Positions 5,566 through 16,172 of a DNA stretch of 40,714 nt are shown here, one piece after another. The position numbers and the translations under genes are program-made. Within the stretch, counting starts at the first letter, position 1; every line of letters starts with the position of its first letter. The stretch covers positions 1 to 40,714 of IMG/VR virus record IMGVR_UViG_3300048588_000134; one strand, written 5' to 3'. Source of the DNA: a virus. Below the pieces are notes generated by a model. That model saw only the letters and a program-made list of their open reading frames with translations. It did no database searches and was not told the origin of the DNA.

Positions 5566-8500
5566 TAGACTTTTCAACCTATATAATAATTCCGGTGTTA
5601 CGATCTGATCTTCAACAAGACCCTGCTTAAACTTCTTAAATTCCTCGGCCGTCATATCTTCTTCAATGGCCTTAAGAACCTCTAGCTTTTGATTGTTTGA
5701 AGTGGCACTTATGATTACAGACACCCTAGGATCGTCATTTAGGCCTCTCTTTAGCGATCTTTTAAACTTTGTGACTAGGTTATCGGCATAGATCTTTTCC
5801 TCCTCATTTTCGGGCAATTTACCGCCCAAAGCCTCCATAACTAGATCTTTCCTATATTTTGATACTGCGAATATGGTGGCTTTATCCTCACGAGCTTGTT
5901 TGACGTATTTAGCGATTAGCTCCCTGTCTTTTAGAGTCTGTTTTGCGCCCTCCTGTTTTGCCTCTTGTGAGATTTCATTTAATTGCTCTTGCTGTCCGTA
6001 ATTAGAAACTTTGAATAAGCTAGAGAACCAAGGAGTCACCTGCAAAGCTGTTTCCAAGCCGGTATTTTTTGAAGTATCGTATGTCGCAAATTTGGTAAAG
6101 CCTAGATTGTTTGTAGTCCACTGGGCCATTTTCTTAAGTGATGCACCTCCGCCAGCCAAGAAAGTAGTATCGTCAATCACGTTTCTTCCTCGGAAATTAT
6201 CGTAAGGATTTTTTCCAGACAAATATTGTTCCCAAGCAATCGCAAGACTGATTGCCGGCGTGACTGACGGTAATTGTCCGGCACCTAGAGCAAAGATATC
6301 TTGCAAGTCTTTTGTGTCTCCACCATCCTTAATTGAGTTTGCCATCTTCCAGAAAGCGGAAGAAAGTAGACGACCAGTTTCATCGTGTGGAATACGCATA
6401 TAGACGGCCTTATCGTTATAGTAACCAAGTGGAATGATCAAGTAGTTTGTTTTGTCATACTCGGAAACATTATCGTAAAAGTCTTTTAATACGGTTCCGG
6501 CGGCACCAGCGCTGGCCAAGAACATCAAAAGTTTTGGCAAAAGATCCATTTTGACAGTCTTATACCAGTACCCAGATCGTGTATTTGGATCCGTCGCAAT
6601 TCGGTAATCTGATTTTAGACCCTCTTTCATAATGTTAGAAAACACGAAAATAGCGTTTGTAGTTTGAGTCTGTAGACCTTTGACTTTATAGTTTGGTGTA
6701 CCAGTGAAGTTTCTCAAATTATAAGCGAGTCCTTTTCCACTTTCACCACCAGCAATACGCACTTTGGCACCAGCGATTTTAGACACAATTTCAAAAGTAT
6801 TTGCTACAAAGCGGATACCCTCTAGCACTTGGGCCACTGGTTTTAATAAAGTCTTTCTGACGGCCTCGGCCACTGCACCCGTATATGGCTCGTCTTTTTT
6901 AATCAAGCCGTACCTTTCCATTATTCGGCCCAGCTCATCTTCTCTTGGGTCGAAGTTGTAATCATTGACTGGAGCGTTTATGGCCTTGCTTTCTACCAGC
7001 GAACGAGTAAATTCATCAAGCTCGCCCTTGGCATATTTGATTGATTGAGGGAGGCTACTTGCGTAAGCCTTTAGCAAATTTCCAACGGTGGCACTAGGGA
7101 TAATTTTATAATTTCTTTTGAAGTCTCTGATCGGGTTAAAAGCGGCCGCAAATCCTAGGTTGTAAGTAGTGACGACCGGCTTAAATAATTTATTGTTAAA
7201 CTTGTCTAGCAAAGAGACTAGGATATTTGTGTTGCCGATTGGATCGTAAGTAAAGCTCTCGGCTATGTATGGGTCCACGTCGTAACTGTCCATTTTACCG
7301 TCTACCAAAACTTCGATTGAGCCTTTGCCTCTAGCTGGTTTGAATACAGAAAGACGGCCATCGGTGGTGATCCTTTTGGTCTTTGATATATCCTCTGGAA
7401 AATTCTCGGTTAATAACTTGATGGTACCGTTTTTAGCACGTTGGTAAGCGTTTAAACGGTTCAAGGCGACGGTCTTGAGTATGGTACTGATAAAAGGGTT
7501 AGCCACTTCTTTCAAGGTACCGACTTGGCCCTTTACGGTTGCTGGGATGTAGTCCTGCATATAATCAACAACTTGGAATGAGGCATAAGTATCTTTGTTT
7601 GGTTTGATTTTTGTCTCAAATAATTCTTTATTGTAGCTACCAACAGCCACCGCCTCCTCGACGGATTTAAATACTAGATCGTGGAAATACTGGGCCTTTT
7701 CTTTCAAAAGCTCAAAGTTTTGCTCGCCAACATTTTGTCTCAAAAACTCTAATTGTTTTCCGGCATTTTCTTTATTAAAGCCAAATGGATTAGCGATATC
7801 AGCACGATCATTTTGTATACGATTAAGCAAAAGATATTCTCCAAGATCGTCGATGATCATTCCGGCATCTTCGATAGGTTTGACGACGTTTCGATCTATA
7901 TCTTCGACAAGCAAAAAGTTTTCGTTATCAATATATGATTGTTCCTGTAATAAATATTTAGGACTATTTTCATCAGAAAACACCACACCTTTTGCCTCCG
8001 CCTCTCTTTGTTTTTTCAAGATAGGGTAGTAAACATCATCTAATTGCTGGCGCAATCGTTCCCACAATGCCTTTTTATTTAAGTCTTTTTTATTGACAAA
8101 ATCTGCTTGGATTGCTTCGGCTTTAGCAAAACCAGTTCGGATATCCTCCTTTCTAGCACTAAATAACTGCTCGCTTGTACCGTTCAAGAGTTCTTGTAAT
8201 TCAAAGTAGCTAGCCTTTACTTCCGGCTTAAGATCCAAGGCTCCAAAAAATTCACGATAAAAGTTAGGTGCCATTTCCTCCAACATTCCGGGGGAGTTAA
8301 ATAGCATTGAGATCGCATCGGCATATAGTTCGTTTGGTTTGTTACGATATTTTAGATAGGTCGGGCTAGAATTTACTTTGTCGTAAGGTCTCCAGTATTC
8401 TGAAACCCTAGAAAGCTCCGCCTTTATTGTAGAGTCTTTGATTGCCCCAGTCTCGTCAACAAGTTCGTTATATCTATTTTTTATATCTTCTTTCAAACTT

Positions 8501-11500
8501 TCCCGTATTGATTTTGTCGTAATATAATCACCGTATTTTATTCCTTTCTCGGCTAGAATTTGTTTAAGGGCGTCATTTCTTAGTTTGGATAGATCAATAT
8601 TTTCTCCTGTACCTTTATTGAAAGTAGAGGACATAAATTTGCGCAAGCTAAATATTCTTCCAAGGAGGTTACCCCTTTTCATTGTTTTGTCTGGCAACCA
8701 GTCAACCAAGTGACCTATTTCGTGGGCCAAAAGTTTTGATAATTGTGCCTCATTTCCTTGCTTAAACTGATCAGCTCTTAAATAGATTTGACCCTCGGCT
8801 GGTTTAAAGTAACCGAGTTTGTCTCTCATTTTTTCTCTGATCTTTGGAGCGGCGCCAGTCAATTCTCGTGCGAGTCTGACTAATTCCGGCATCTCGATCG
8901 GCCTTATTTTATCCAAGGATCCAAGTTTGATCGGAGTACCATCACGGAATACACCAATGTCAGCATTATCAGCGCCACCAGTGTAAGCCAGTAGCTCATC
9001 AGTTTTTTCAGCTATTTTTTCGTATTCGCTGTAGAGTTTTTCGAGTTCTTCGTCTGTATAGCTTTCTCCTCTCTCAATGCTTTCAGCAACGATATCGCTA
9101 ACTTCTTCTTTGGGTGTTTTTTCATATTGTTTTAAAATGTTATTTCTGATTTCGCTCGTATCAATACCAAGCTCCAAATCAAGATTGTCTAATAATAAAT
9201 TATAAAATTCTCTTTGGGCTGGACGATTTCCCTCTGGGAATTTAATTGTATCAATGCTAGAAAAGTTTGGCATAATCTTTTCAAACAATTCTTTTGATCT
9301 ATATTCTTCCGGCATCCACTTTGGAAAAGTAGAGGCTACACCAGTGACTTCACGGTCAGCGCCGTATCCTTTCATTAAGCGATAACCAGCCTCGGAAAGA
9401 TCCATCTGAAGATAGATTTTTGATATTGCCTCCTCCGCCTTGTCTCCAAGGTTTTCATACTCTGATTTTAAGACAGCCGTTAGCTTTTCTATTTCCTCCT
9501 TATCTACTGGCTTTGCCTCTGGCCTTTTCTTTTTCGTTTCTACTTTTGGTCTATAAATATATTCTTCACCAAGTGGTTCGGTTTTATCATCCAAAACTTC
9601 TGACAACTTGACCTCTTTTTCTAATATCTTTCCGGTACCGGCATAATCCTTAGCCAATTGTTTGTTTGTTGTGACAAAATCTCCAGCGACAATTTCTTTT
9701 TGATTTTTATCAGCCCCTCTGTATATTTTTATAAGCTCGTTCGGTTGCTTGCCTAGTGTCTTGTCTAGTGTTGTTATGTTTGGACCAAGACTAGCTTTCG
9801 CTCTTTGATCTGGTCTATATTCCTCCATAATTCCCCTTTTTGATGGATTGACGGTGCTGATTACTTCTTTTTTTTGTGTATTTTGTTTTATTCCAGCACT
9901 CAACAACTCTGCATCCGTCGCTAATCTTATTTGATTTGCATAAAAGATATGATCCTGTTTATCGTTAAGCCCTTTAATTCTTAGATAACCAATATTGTCT
10001 CCAGACTTTTCACTATTACCGGATGTAACAATAGAAAGATTGCCGTCTCTATCAACGACATAATCACCAGTATTTACAACTAATTCAGTATCACTTAATT
10101 CTGCTGGTTCAAGGTTTTTTAAACTATTATCAATTTTTACTTTCTTGCCACTTAAACCATTCAAAATACTTTCGATAGCAGTGGCATCTTCCTCGGTACC
10201 ACTTCTCTTTTGCACGTCCTTGGCCCAATTTTCTACCTCTCTTTTGGCCTCGGCAATTGCTTGTTTCTCGGTAGCATAAAGTTTGCTCTGATTAAAATCA
10301 GTATTAAGACCGTGACTCGGCGTGCTTGCTGTTATCTTTACGGCAAATTTGCCATCGCTATATTCGATTGTATCAATTTTTGCTAGTGTCGAGTTATCAT
10401 CTCCTTTTATAAAAACGGCAGTGTCGCTCGCTACATTGTGGTACTGCTCTAGCGCCGACTGTAATTCTCCAAGCTGTGCTTGGTATTTTTGGACCTCAAT
10501 AGGATTAGCTTTGACTCCCTTACTTTGTTTTAAAAGAGTTTCAATCTCGGTTCTTAATTCTGATGATGTCATCTCTGACGCTTTTTTAGTGGCCTCTGGC
10601 GCTGATGCTGGAGTCACTACGTTTTGTGGGCCGTTGTCCTTTACATTGAAAGGAATTTTTTTGTCTTTGACTACCTTTCCCTCTATCCAAGACTTCAAAT
10701 TTTCGTACAAGCTCGGTTTGGTCTGAAATGCCTCTATATCGAGTTTTGTTAGTGTAGCTGGGTTACTTGCGCCAACCGCCCTCTCACTGGCCGTAATGCT
10801 TGATTTTGGCACAAATTGGACCCCATTAGCCGTGACTTTGAGTAATTGTGAGTCATCTTTAGGATTTTTGAACCAAAGAGTCTTTGATACCTGTGATTGA
10901 TTGACTGCCGGATCATTTAGGGCCTTACTCAAATTTGGTGTGACTTCCATCTTTCCAACACTAGCAATGATCGGTTTAAAGAAAGTAAAAATAGGATAGG
11001 CAAAAGCTGTAAAGCCAGCAAATAGGCCAGCCGTCTCAATAACATTTTCAGCCACACTTTTTTTATTGTTCTGTATTAAACCGAATAATCCACCGGTACC
11101 AGCGCTTTTTAAAATTTCAGCTCCGTATCCGACAGTCCAAGGGCTTACGATGCTTTTTGTCTTTATAGCATTAAGCAAATTAGTACCCCCCGGAATTTTA
11201 GTTATTAAGTTTACCGCACCAGCCTCAATAAGTGGCTGGGCTACAGTCATTGTCACCACGTTACCAATTGCCTCGGCGATCTTTTGTTGTTTAGTTGCTG
11301 GATCTGGTAGATCTTCAAGTGACAAACCAGTTTCTTGGCCGGTTATAAAGTCTTTAGTTTTTTGGTATATGTCTAAATCGTTTCCAAAAGATAGCCCCCG
11401 ACGAAAATACTCCATAGGATCAACCTTTTCTGGATTTTCTTGCATCAATTTTTTAGTAACCAAATTTCCTTGGTATGTAACAAAGTCGGCGCCGGATAAT

Positions 11501-11820
11501 TGCTGTGTTTTTCTTTGGCTCTCGTCTATACCAAATTCTTTTTCCAAAAATTGGGGCAACACAACACGTCCAAGTCTGGCCCAAACACTATCCTCTTTTC
11601 TATTATCTTTAGGCGTCTGATATATCTCTGATCCAGCAAATTTGTCTGTAGGTGATGGTGTTTTCTCCTTGGCCACGTCCTCAACCTTGGAATTTGGCAA
11701 AGAAGATGAGCGTTCTAACAAAGATTGCAGGCCACTTGTTCGTGACGGCTGGGTTATCTTTGACTCGACTTCTTCATCTTTGGTCTTTTTGGCATTTAAG
11801 ATTAGATCTTGTAGAGACAT
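5563..11820 (-). CDS. Giant multidomain virion protein: ADP-ribosyltransferase-like, zinc-metallopeptidase-like and LPD38-like regions
   Basis: The largest gene, 2085 residues. The first 190 residues are polar; hydrophobic helices lie around 190-290. At about 690-770 a region reads IYRGAD (R701), GDFVTTNKQLAKDYA and LGEEYIYRP, the R, S/T-T and E pattern of ADP-ribosyltransferase-like domains found in large phage polyvalent proteins. HEIGHLVDW at 1033 is a zincin HExxH motif, with a downstream NELYADA segment that may supply the third ligand. Around 1550-1570 FNPIRDFKRN resembles the large polyvalent-protein domain LPD38, and a hydrophobic segment follows near 1760. Such proteins are packaged and delivered with the DNA; I infer ejection, with enzyme activities acting on the wall or host proteins. 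The ribosome site AGGAGGT lies within the end of the preceding gene. Confidence 0.75.
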   Translation of the reverse strand: MSLQDLILNAKKTKDEEVESKITQPSRTSGLQSLLERSSSLPNSKVEDVAKEKTPSPTDKFAGSEIYQTPKDNRKEDSVWARLGRVVLPQFLEKEFGIDESQRKTQQLSGADFVTYQGNLVTKKLMQENPEKVDPMEYFRRGLSFGNDLDIYQKTKDFITGQETGLSLEDLPDPATKQQKIAEAIGNVVTMTVAQPLIEAGAVNLITKIPGGTNLLNAIKTKSIVSPWTVGYGAEILKSAGTGGLFGLIQNNKKSVAENVIETAGLFAGFTAFAYPIFTFFKPIIASVGKMEVTPNLSKALNDPAVNQSQVSKTLWFKNPKDDSQLLKVTANGVQFVPKSSITASERAVGASNPATLTKLDIEAFQTKPSLYENLKSWIEGKVVKDKKIPFNVKDNGPQNVVTPASAPEATKKASEMTSSELRTEIETLLKQSKGVKANPIEVQKYQAQLGELQSALEQYHNVASDTAVFIKGDDNSTLAKIDTIEYSDGKFAVKITASTPSHGLNTDFNQSKLYATEKQAIAEAKREVENWAKDVQKRSGTEEDATAIESILNGLSGKKVKIDNSLKNLEPAELSDTELVVNTGDYVVDRDGNLSIVTSGNSEKSGDNIGYLRIKGLNDKQDHIFYANQIRLATDAELLSAGIKQNTQKKEVISTVNPSKRGIMEEYRPDQRAKASLGPNITTLDKTLGKQPNELIKIYRGADKNQKEIVAGDFVTTNKQLAKDYAGTGKILEKEVKLSEVLDDKTEPLGEEYIYRPKVETKKKRPEAKPVDKEEIEKLTAVLKSEYENLGDKAEEAISKIYLQMDLSEAGYRLMKGYGADREVTGVASTFPKWMPEEYRSKELFEKIMPNFSSIDTIKFPEGNRPAQREFYNLLLDNLDLELGIDTSEIRNNILKQYEKTPKEEVSDIVAESIERGESYTDEELEKLYSEYEKIAEKTDELLAYTGGADNADIGVFRDGTPIKLGSLDKIRPIEMPELVRLARELTGAAPKIREKMRDKLGYFKPAEGQIYLRADQFKQGNEAQLSKLLAHEIGHLVDWLPDKTMKRGNLLGRIFSLRKFMSSTFNKGTGENIDLSKLRNDALKQILAEKGIKYGDYITTKSIRESLKEDIKNRYNELVDETGAIKDSTIKAELSRVSEYWRPYDKVNSSPTYLKYRNKPNELYADAISMLFNSPGMLEEMAPNFYREFFGALDLKPEVKASYFELQELLNGTSEQLFSARKEDIRTGFAKAEAIQADFVNKKDLNKKALWERLRQQLDDVYYPILKKQREAEAKGVVFSDENSPKYLLQEQSYIDNENFLLVEDIDRNVVKPIEDAGMIIDDLGEYLLLNRIQNDRADIANPFGFNKENAGKQLEFLRQNVGEQNFELLKEKAQYFHDLVFKSVEEAVAVGSYNKELFETKIKPNKDTYASFQVVDYMQDYIPATVKGQVGTLKEVANPFISTILKTVALNRLNAYQRAKNGTIKLLTENFPEDISKTKRITTDGRLSVFKPARGKGSIEVLVDGKMDSYDVDPYIAESFTYDPIGNTNILVSLLDKFNNKLFKPVVTTYNLGFAAAFNPIRDFKRNYKIIPSATVGNLLKAYASSLPQSIKYAKGELDEFTRSLVESKAINAPVNDYNFDPREDELGRIMERYGLIKKDEPYTGAVAEAVRKTLLKPVAQVLEGIRFVANTFEIVSKIAGAKVRIAGGESGKGLAYNLRNFTGTPNYKVKGLQTQTTNAIFVFSNIMKEGLKSDYRIATDPNTRSGYWYKTVKMDLLPKLLMFLASAGAAGTVLKDFYDNVSEYDKTNYLIIPLGYYNDKAVYMRIPHDETGRLLSSAFWKMANSIKDGGDTKDLQDIFALGAGQLPSVTPAISLAIAWEQYLSGKNPYDNFRGRNVIDDTTFLAGGGASLKKMAQWTTNNLGFTKFATYDTSKNTGLETALQVTPWFSSLFKVSNYGQQEQLNEISQEAKQEGAKQTLKDRELIAKYVKQAREDKATIFAVSKYRKDLVMEALGGKLPENEEEKIYADNLVTKFKRSLKRGLNDDPRVSVIISATSNNQKLEVLKAIEEDMTAEEFKKFKQGLVEDQIVTPELLYRLKSL

Positions 11821-11829
11821 ATTTTTATT

Positions 11830-13143
11830 TTAGTAACCTCCTAGACTTACTTTTTCTTTTGCAGTTAAACCATAATTATCTAAAACATCCGGATTTAAGT
11901 AGTCTCCGTATTGTGCAATAAATTCTGCTCGGCTTACCCCATCCTCGGCCGCATTTTTTACTAAAGTTTTAAAGCCTTTCGCTGTGAAATATCCACTTCC
12001 ATCGGTATAAGGTGTGCCGTCAGCGTCCACTCTGTCAATCAACTGATTGATTATACCAAATGCTTTGGCTTTTTTCTCACCCTCTGTTTCGTTTCCTCCG
12101 CCAGTCGCACTTCCAAGGGTAATAGTCTTTGTGGATAGTGAACCGTCATCATTTCGGATGATCACGTCAGCATATTTTGTACCGTTGGACTCTCTTGTCG
12201 TCGTCGAAAGAATATCAGCTTTAGGATTAGAGTTTGTGACATTTTCGTAAAAGCCTTGTGGTAAACCAGCTTGAAGTTCAAGTTTAGAAATGTTTGCCTT
12301 TTGCGTTGCATCAGTTATGCCGTCTGATGGGATGTTGTTATAAATAATTTGTAGGTTGGCACGAGCATTATCAGTCTCTCTTTCAGCATCATCTTTCTCG
12401 GTATCAATAATACCTTTGGCCATATTCATTACCTGTAAGTTTTGAGAAAACTGTTTGTCGTAAGCATCAACGGCGTTAGAATAATCTTGCCCTGTATATT
12501 TCATAATCGTGTCAATCGCACTATACTTGGTCTGCAACTGTGATGTAATAGTCTGAATTGAATTATTTATAGCCGTCAATCTTTCTTGATCTTGTCTTTC
12601 TTCTTCTGAAACACGGCCAGCGATAACATTCATCGCCACTGGTTTAGCCTTTTCAGCATCCGTTCTCGCTTTGCTTATCGCCATTAGGTCACGGGCTTGG
12701 CCTTGTAGACTAGATAAATTAGTTTCGAGATCATTCACTCCTTGGTCCTCCCTTAATTTTTTATAGGTGTCTGCCAAATTGATTGTTTCTGGCTTATCAC
12801 CAAGGCCTTTGGTTAAGGTGCTAGTGACTTGATTTACGATGTCAGAATACTTTGATGTTTTTGTTGGAACATCATTTTTCTTAGAGGCATTGTTAAAATC
12901 GGTATTTTGATTTTCGTTAATCTTTTCTGTCACGTTTGCAGGTGTAATTTGAGACACAGCACTTCCAGTATTGCTTTTACCTCTCAATGCGTTTAAAAGG
13001 GCGATGTTTTGGGTAGCGTAATTATCTGTCGTCTTTCCATAGTCAATACCGTACTCTTTACCAAGTTTCATACGAGCGGAAAGACTGCTGTCCTTTCCAC
13101 TACTCTTTAGATAATCGACAATTGAATTAGGGTCTGATGCCAT
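11830..13143 (-). CDS. Probable internal virion or tail protein, helical
   Basis: The product is 437 residues. The central part (about 90-290) is strongly helical and coiled-coil-like, with many Q, A, D and K; the C-terminal 100 residues contain a glycine linker (ATGGGNETEG) and a compact domain ending in LGGY. No family was recognised. It lies immediately before the giant virion protein and its last codons overlap that gene's ribosome site, so the two are made together. A partner in the ejected internal core or tail is likely from position only. Confidence 0.6.
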   Translation of the reverse strand: MASDPNSIVDYLKSSGKDSSLSARMKLGKEYGIDYGKTTDNYATQNIALLNALRGKSNTGSAVSQITPANVTEKINENQNTDFNNASKKNDVPTKTSKYSDIVNQVTSTLTKGLGDKPETINLADTYKKLREDQGVNDLETNLSSLQGQARDLMAISKARTDAEKAKPVAMNVIAGRVSEEERQDQERLTAINNSIQTITSQLQTKYSAIDTIMKYTGQDYSNAVDAYDKQFSQNLQVMNMAKGIIDTEKDDAERETDNARANLQIIYNNIPSDGITDATQKANISKLELQAGLPQGFYENVTNSNPKADILSTTTRESNGTKYADVIIRNDDGSLSTKTITLGSATGGGNETEGEKKAKAFGIINQLIDRVDADGTPYTDGSGYFTAKGFKTLVKNAAEDGVSRAEFIAQYGDYLNPDVLDNYGLTAKEKVSLGGY

Positions 13144-13147
13144 ATGG

Positions 13148-13381
13148 TTATTTCTTTAGATTAAAAAATTGTATATCTAAAAATCCTCCACTCTTGGAGA
13201 CGAATGACATACAAAGCCTTGATAAAAGCGGTGGTTTGGTTATCTTTTTTTCTGATCTAAAATTGACAATCAGTCTCTTTGAGATCTGGTATTTTTTGAG
13301 TAAGGCTTTTTCTTCCTCATTATATTTCTTGAGTCTGTTATCAAAATCCTCTTGAGGAGATACTTTTGCTGTTCTTTTCAT
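13148..13381 (-). CDS. Small basic protein of unknown function
   Basis: This 77-residue protein has a charged helical first half (DNRLKKYNEEEKALLKKYQ) and a basic second half. No domain was recognised. It has its own extended -10 promoter (13395-13403) only about 13 bases upstream, unusual inside a structural block, so it may be expressed independently of the surrounding tail genes. Confidence 0.5.
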   Translation of the reverse strand: MKRTAKVSPQEDFDNRLKKYNEEEKALLKKYQISKRLIVNFRSEKKITKPPLLSRLCMSFVSKSGGFLDIQFFNLKK

Positions 13382-13394
13382 ATGATTATCTATA

Positions 13395-13403
13395 ATTATA
13401 CCA
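13395..13403 (-). promoter_or_regulatory. Leftward extended -10 promoter (TGGTATAAT)
   Basis: The minus strand reads TGGTATAAT just ahead of the start codon at 13381, giving a predicted leader of only a few bases. No convincing -35 is present. Confidence 0.45.
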
Positions 13404-13420
13404 CATTAATAAATTTAAGA

Positions 13421-14749
13421 CTACTTTGTTTTATTTATAGCCTCTATTTTGGCGTCCAACTCTTTTATCGCACCAAGCATTATCGAAAGAAGTGCGGTAG
13501 TTTCTGCTCCATCTTGTGCCTGTACAATTTTTTCTTCTGTCCAAATTTTCTTCTTACCAGTTTTGGGATCACGATCTACTCTCCTCACCTTTTTTATTTT
13601 GTATGGCTTGTCGTTTTCGTCTCTTGGTAATTTTTTCCCTGTTTTTTTATCAAAAGCCTGTACATAAACGTGTTTTGGCATTGATCTGTAATCTAAACGG
13701 CGAGCGCCAGCCGGTGTTTTCTCTTTTGGATCGTCGTGTAGTTTTATGGCCTTTAGTGCCTCTATATCTGAAAGAATTGTACCATCTCGCATCTCTACAC
13801 CCTCGTCATACCAGCCTAAACAGCCACGATCCACAAGTGTTTTGTAGTTTATTTCACCAAAATAATCAGACGAATCTCCTATGTCTTGGCTACCAGAACC
13901 ATTAGCAAAAATATCCCCCATTAATAAAAGATTTTCTTCAAAAACTGCACCAGTGTCGGTGAAAAAGTATTTAATATCACCATCAAAAGCTAAACCCGTT
14001 ATACCAGTATCGTCGGCATCGACAATAAAACTTCCATCTACTTGGCTGGATACGTCAACCACAATAAAGTCACTCGCACCAGCGAATGTACTTGCGGCGT
14101 AAATCTCACCAATTGAATCGCCATTCTCATCAAAAAACTCAATGCCGTCGTCTCCGCTTTCTACACGAACAGTGTCAGAACTGTCATAGAATTTAATGGT
14201 ACTAGACGACATACGCACTCTCTTTCCAGAAGTACCAGTTTGGATAACGACACCTGTGATAGTACCAGAGGTCAGAGTACCAACATTGGCACTGATCGCC
14301 GACAAAGTGGAGACGTTTATTTTTGTTGCGGTTACGGCCCCAGCTTCAATTTTGCTTGCGGTTACGGCATCGGTAGCGATTTTACTTGCTACCACTGCAT
14401 TGGCGATAATATTGTTAGTGGCTATAGCATTTGCACCGATGTAGGTGTTTGTTATATTTCCAGCTCCTATGTCGGTTAAGGCTCCACCCGTTGGTATAAA
14501 ACCAGTCAAAGTAATAGAATCAGCCGTGACGTGGCCATCCATATCCACGCTAAAAGGAGCGTCAGCAAATCTTGCGGCACCTAGCCAGATACCACTTTGA
14601 TCAGCTCGAAAGACAATATTTCCAGATCCGACTTGTAGCTCTTTCACATTACGAAAAACATCAGACCCAAAACGGGACCCGTCCTTTTCTTCAAAATCGG
14701 CATAACCGATATTTTGATCTTTATATATATCTAAAAATTCTTTTGCCAT
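13421..14749 (-). CDS. Tail fibre protein with trimerising repeats and C-terminal chaperone-like domain
   Basis: At 442 residues, this has an N-terminal region typical of attachment to the virion (VGSGNIVFRADQSGIWLG), then repeats of the form AV-A-KIATDAVTASKIEAGAV (about 110-150), then beta-rich segments. The last 170 residues contain QDIGDSSDYFGEINYKTLV, a basic linker, and a final helix AIKELDAKIEAI resembling the end of S74-type intramolecular chaperone domains. Self-cleavage is not demonstrable from sequence. Role: receptor binding. Confidence 0.7.
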   Translation of the reverse strand: MAKEFLDIYKDQNIGYADFEEKDGSRFGSDVFRNVKELQVGSGNIVFRADQSGIWLGAARFADAPFSVDMDGHVTADSITLTGFIPTGGALTDIGAGNITNTYIGANAIATNNIIANAVVASKIATDAVTASKIEAGAVTATKINVSTLSAISANVGTLTSGTITGVVIQTGTSGKRVRMSSSTIKFYDSSDTVRVESGDDGIEFFDENGDSIGEIYAASTFAGASDFIVVDVSSQVDGSFIVDADDTGITGLAFDGDIKYFFTDTGAVFEENLLLMGDIFANGSGSQDIGDSSDYFGEINYKTLVDRGCLGWYDEGVEMRDGTILSDIEALKAIKLHDDPKEKTPAGARRLDYRSMPKHVYVQAFDKKTGKKLPRDENDKPYKIKKVRRVDRDPKTGKKKIWTEEKIVQAQDGAETTALLSIMLGAIKELDAKIEAINKTK

Positions 14750-14752
14750 ATT

Positions 14753-16171
14753 TTATGTATTAACCACAACCTCAAAGCCCTCAATCTCTGGGGCGCTATT
14801 TGTCGAAACAGTAGGGGCAATCTTGATTTGAACGGTCGTAGCGTCGTCAATATTGACCTCTGTAGAGAAAATCTTGCGTTGCACGTCATCTTGGCAGTCT
14901 CCAGCGTCAAAGGCCACTATAGACCCATCATTGACCTTTTTAGACACAGTAAAGGTGGTATTTGCAGGTAGTGTCCTGTAAGCGATATTTACTAGATTAT
15001 AAGTCAGTAAAGCGAAACGATCGGCCATCATTACTCTTGTCATCAAATAGGCACCAGCGTATTTGGCCTCTAGGTCCATTTTGTCCACTCCATATACCGT
15101 TCCAGTGGTGGTATCTTTCCAAGTCACCAAGTAAATATCCCCAACACCGACAATACATCCGATCTCGACATTACTTAAGTTACCGCTTGATATACCGACT
15201 TCTCCATTAAGGACCAAAGGATAGTTTCTATTTGCTCGGCCAAGGGAATAAATACCCAAGTTTGTAGGTGATCCAGATAAGTAAGAAAGACCAAACAATG
15301 GTAGGCCGTTAAAGTTTAGGCCAGCATTAGAATGAACGATTGCTTTGTTTGTTGAATTCCAAGAACCCTTTATTTTTTTGTAAGGCTCCAGTGTTTCTCC
15401 ATTATAAATATAGGTGTTTCCTTTAGTGCCAGCGTTCACAATTACACCGTTGTCGATCGGTAAGAAAGCATTAATCCCGACTTCTGGGATAGGATCAGAG
15501 TTTGTAAAAGACACACTCCAAGTATTCCAGCGATAGATTTCTGTAGAAACGATATTACTTGAAACATAGGTACCTAAAAGAATATCAGTACCCATTTGTC
15601 CTAGGCATCTTATTCTTAGAGGCTGTGATATATCGAGAGCATTTGCGCTAAATACTCCGGCATCTACTTGAGCTAAAAAATGAGCATCACCGATATATAA
15701 AACAAGATTAAGGATAATCATTGGATGCCATAAAGCGTCTGTGTTTGTGAAAGTGGCCCAGCTATCATTTCTGGTTGACCAAGCGGTGCCAATCTGCCAC
15801 CTACCAAGCCTGCTTTGCATCGCATAATAGATATAACCTTGATATTCTCTTGCATCTAAAATACCGACGGCACCTGCGGCTGGAGCGGCAGTGGCCTCAA
15901 GACTGTAAGTTCCGCCGGATGTTCTTTTCCAAATCTTTCCGTTCGTGCTACCAAATAAATAGGTATTACCATCAGAACAGGGGACACCAGCTTTTACAAA
16001 ATCATCCACAGTTGATCCACTTTCTTTAGTCAATTTTTGATTAACTTTTGCGATACCCGGCTCGGAATGTATATCAAAACCCCATAGATCGGCCAAGGAA
16101 TTTTCAGCACCCAAATAATCACTGTCTGCGATGCCTCCAAGATTAAAATTTTTAAAGGGTATTCTTTGCAT
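14753..16171 (-). CDS. Tail protein, beta-propeller-like
   Basis: A 472-residue, beta-rich protein starting MQRIPFKNFNLGGIADSDY, with repeated short blade-like units such as NTYLFGSTNGKIWKR, GYIYYAMQSRLGRW and DIYLVTWKDT. This pattern occurs in podovirus tail-hub or stabilisation proteins, which attach near the connector. No enzyme motifs. It is placed between two fibre genes, with spacings of a few bases, consistent with one tail module. Confidence 0.55.
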   Translation of the reverse strand: MQRIPFKNFNLGGIADSDYLGAENSLADLWGFDIHSEPGIAKVNQKLTKESGSTVDDFVKAGVPCSDGNTYLFGSTNGKIWKRTSGGTYSLEATAAPAAGAVGILDAREYQGYIYYAMQSRLGRWQIGTAWSTRNDSWATFTNTDALWHPMIILNLVLYIGDAHFLAQVDAGVFSANALDISQPLRIRCLGQMGTDILLGTYVSSNIVSTEIYRWNTWSVSFTNSDPIPEVGINAFLPIDNGVIVNAGTKGNTYIYNGETLEPYKKIKGSWNSTNKAIVHSNAGLNFNGLPLFGLSYLSGSPTNLGIYSLGRANRNYPLVLNGEVGISSGNLSNVEIGCIVGVGDIYLVTWKDTTTGTVYGVDKMDLEAKYAGAYLMTRVMMADRFALLTYNLVNIAYRTLPANTTFTVSKKVNDGSIVAFDAGDCQDDVQRKIFSTEVNIDDATTVQIKIAPTVSTNSAPEIEGFEVVVNT

Positions 16172-16172
16172 A

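Noticed and set aside
10322-11620. Rightward ORFs of 134 and 184 residues inside the giant virion gene
   Set aside because: Antisense shadows of a continuous 2085-codon frame; no promoter, ribosome site or recognisable domain.
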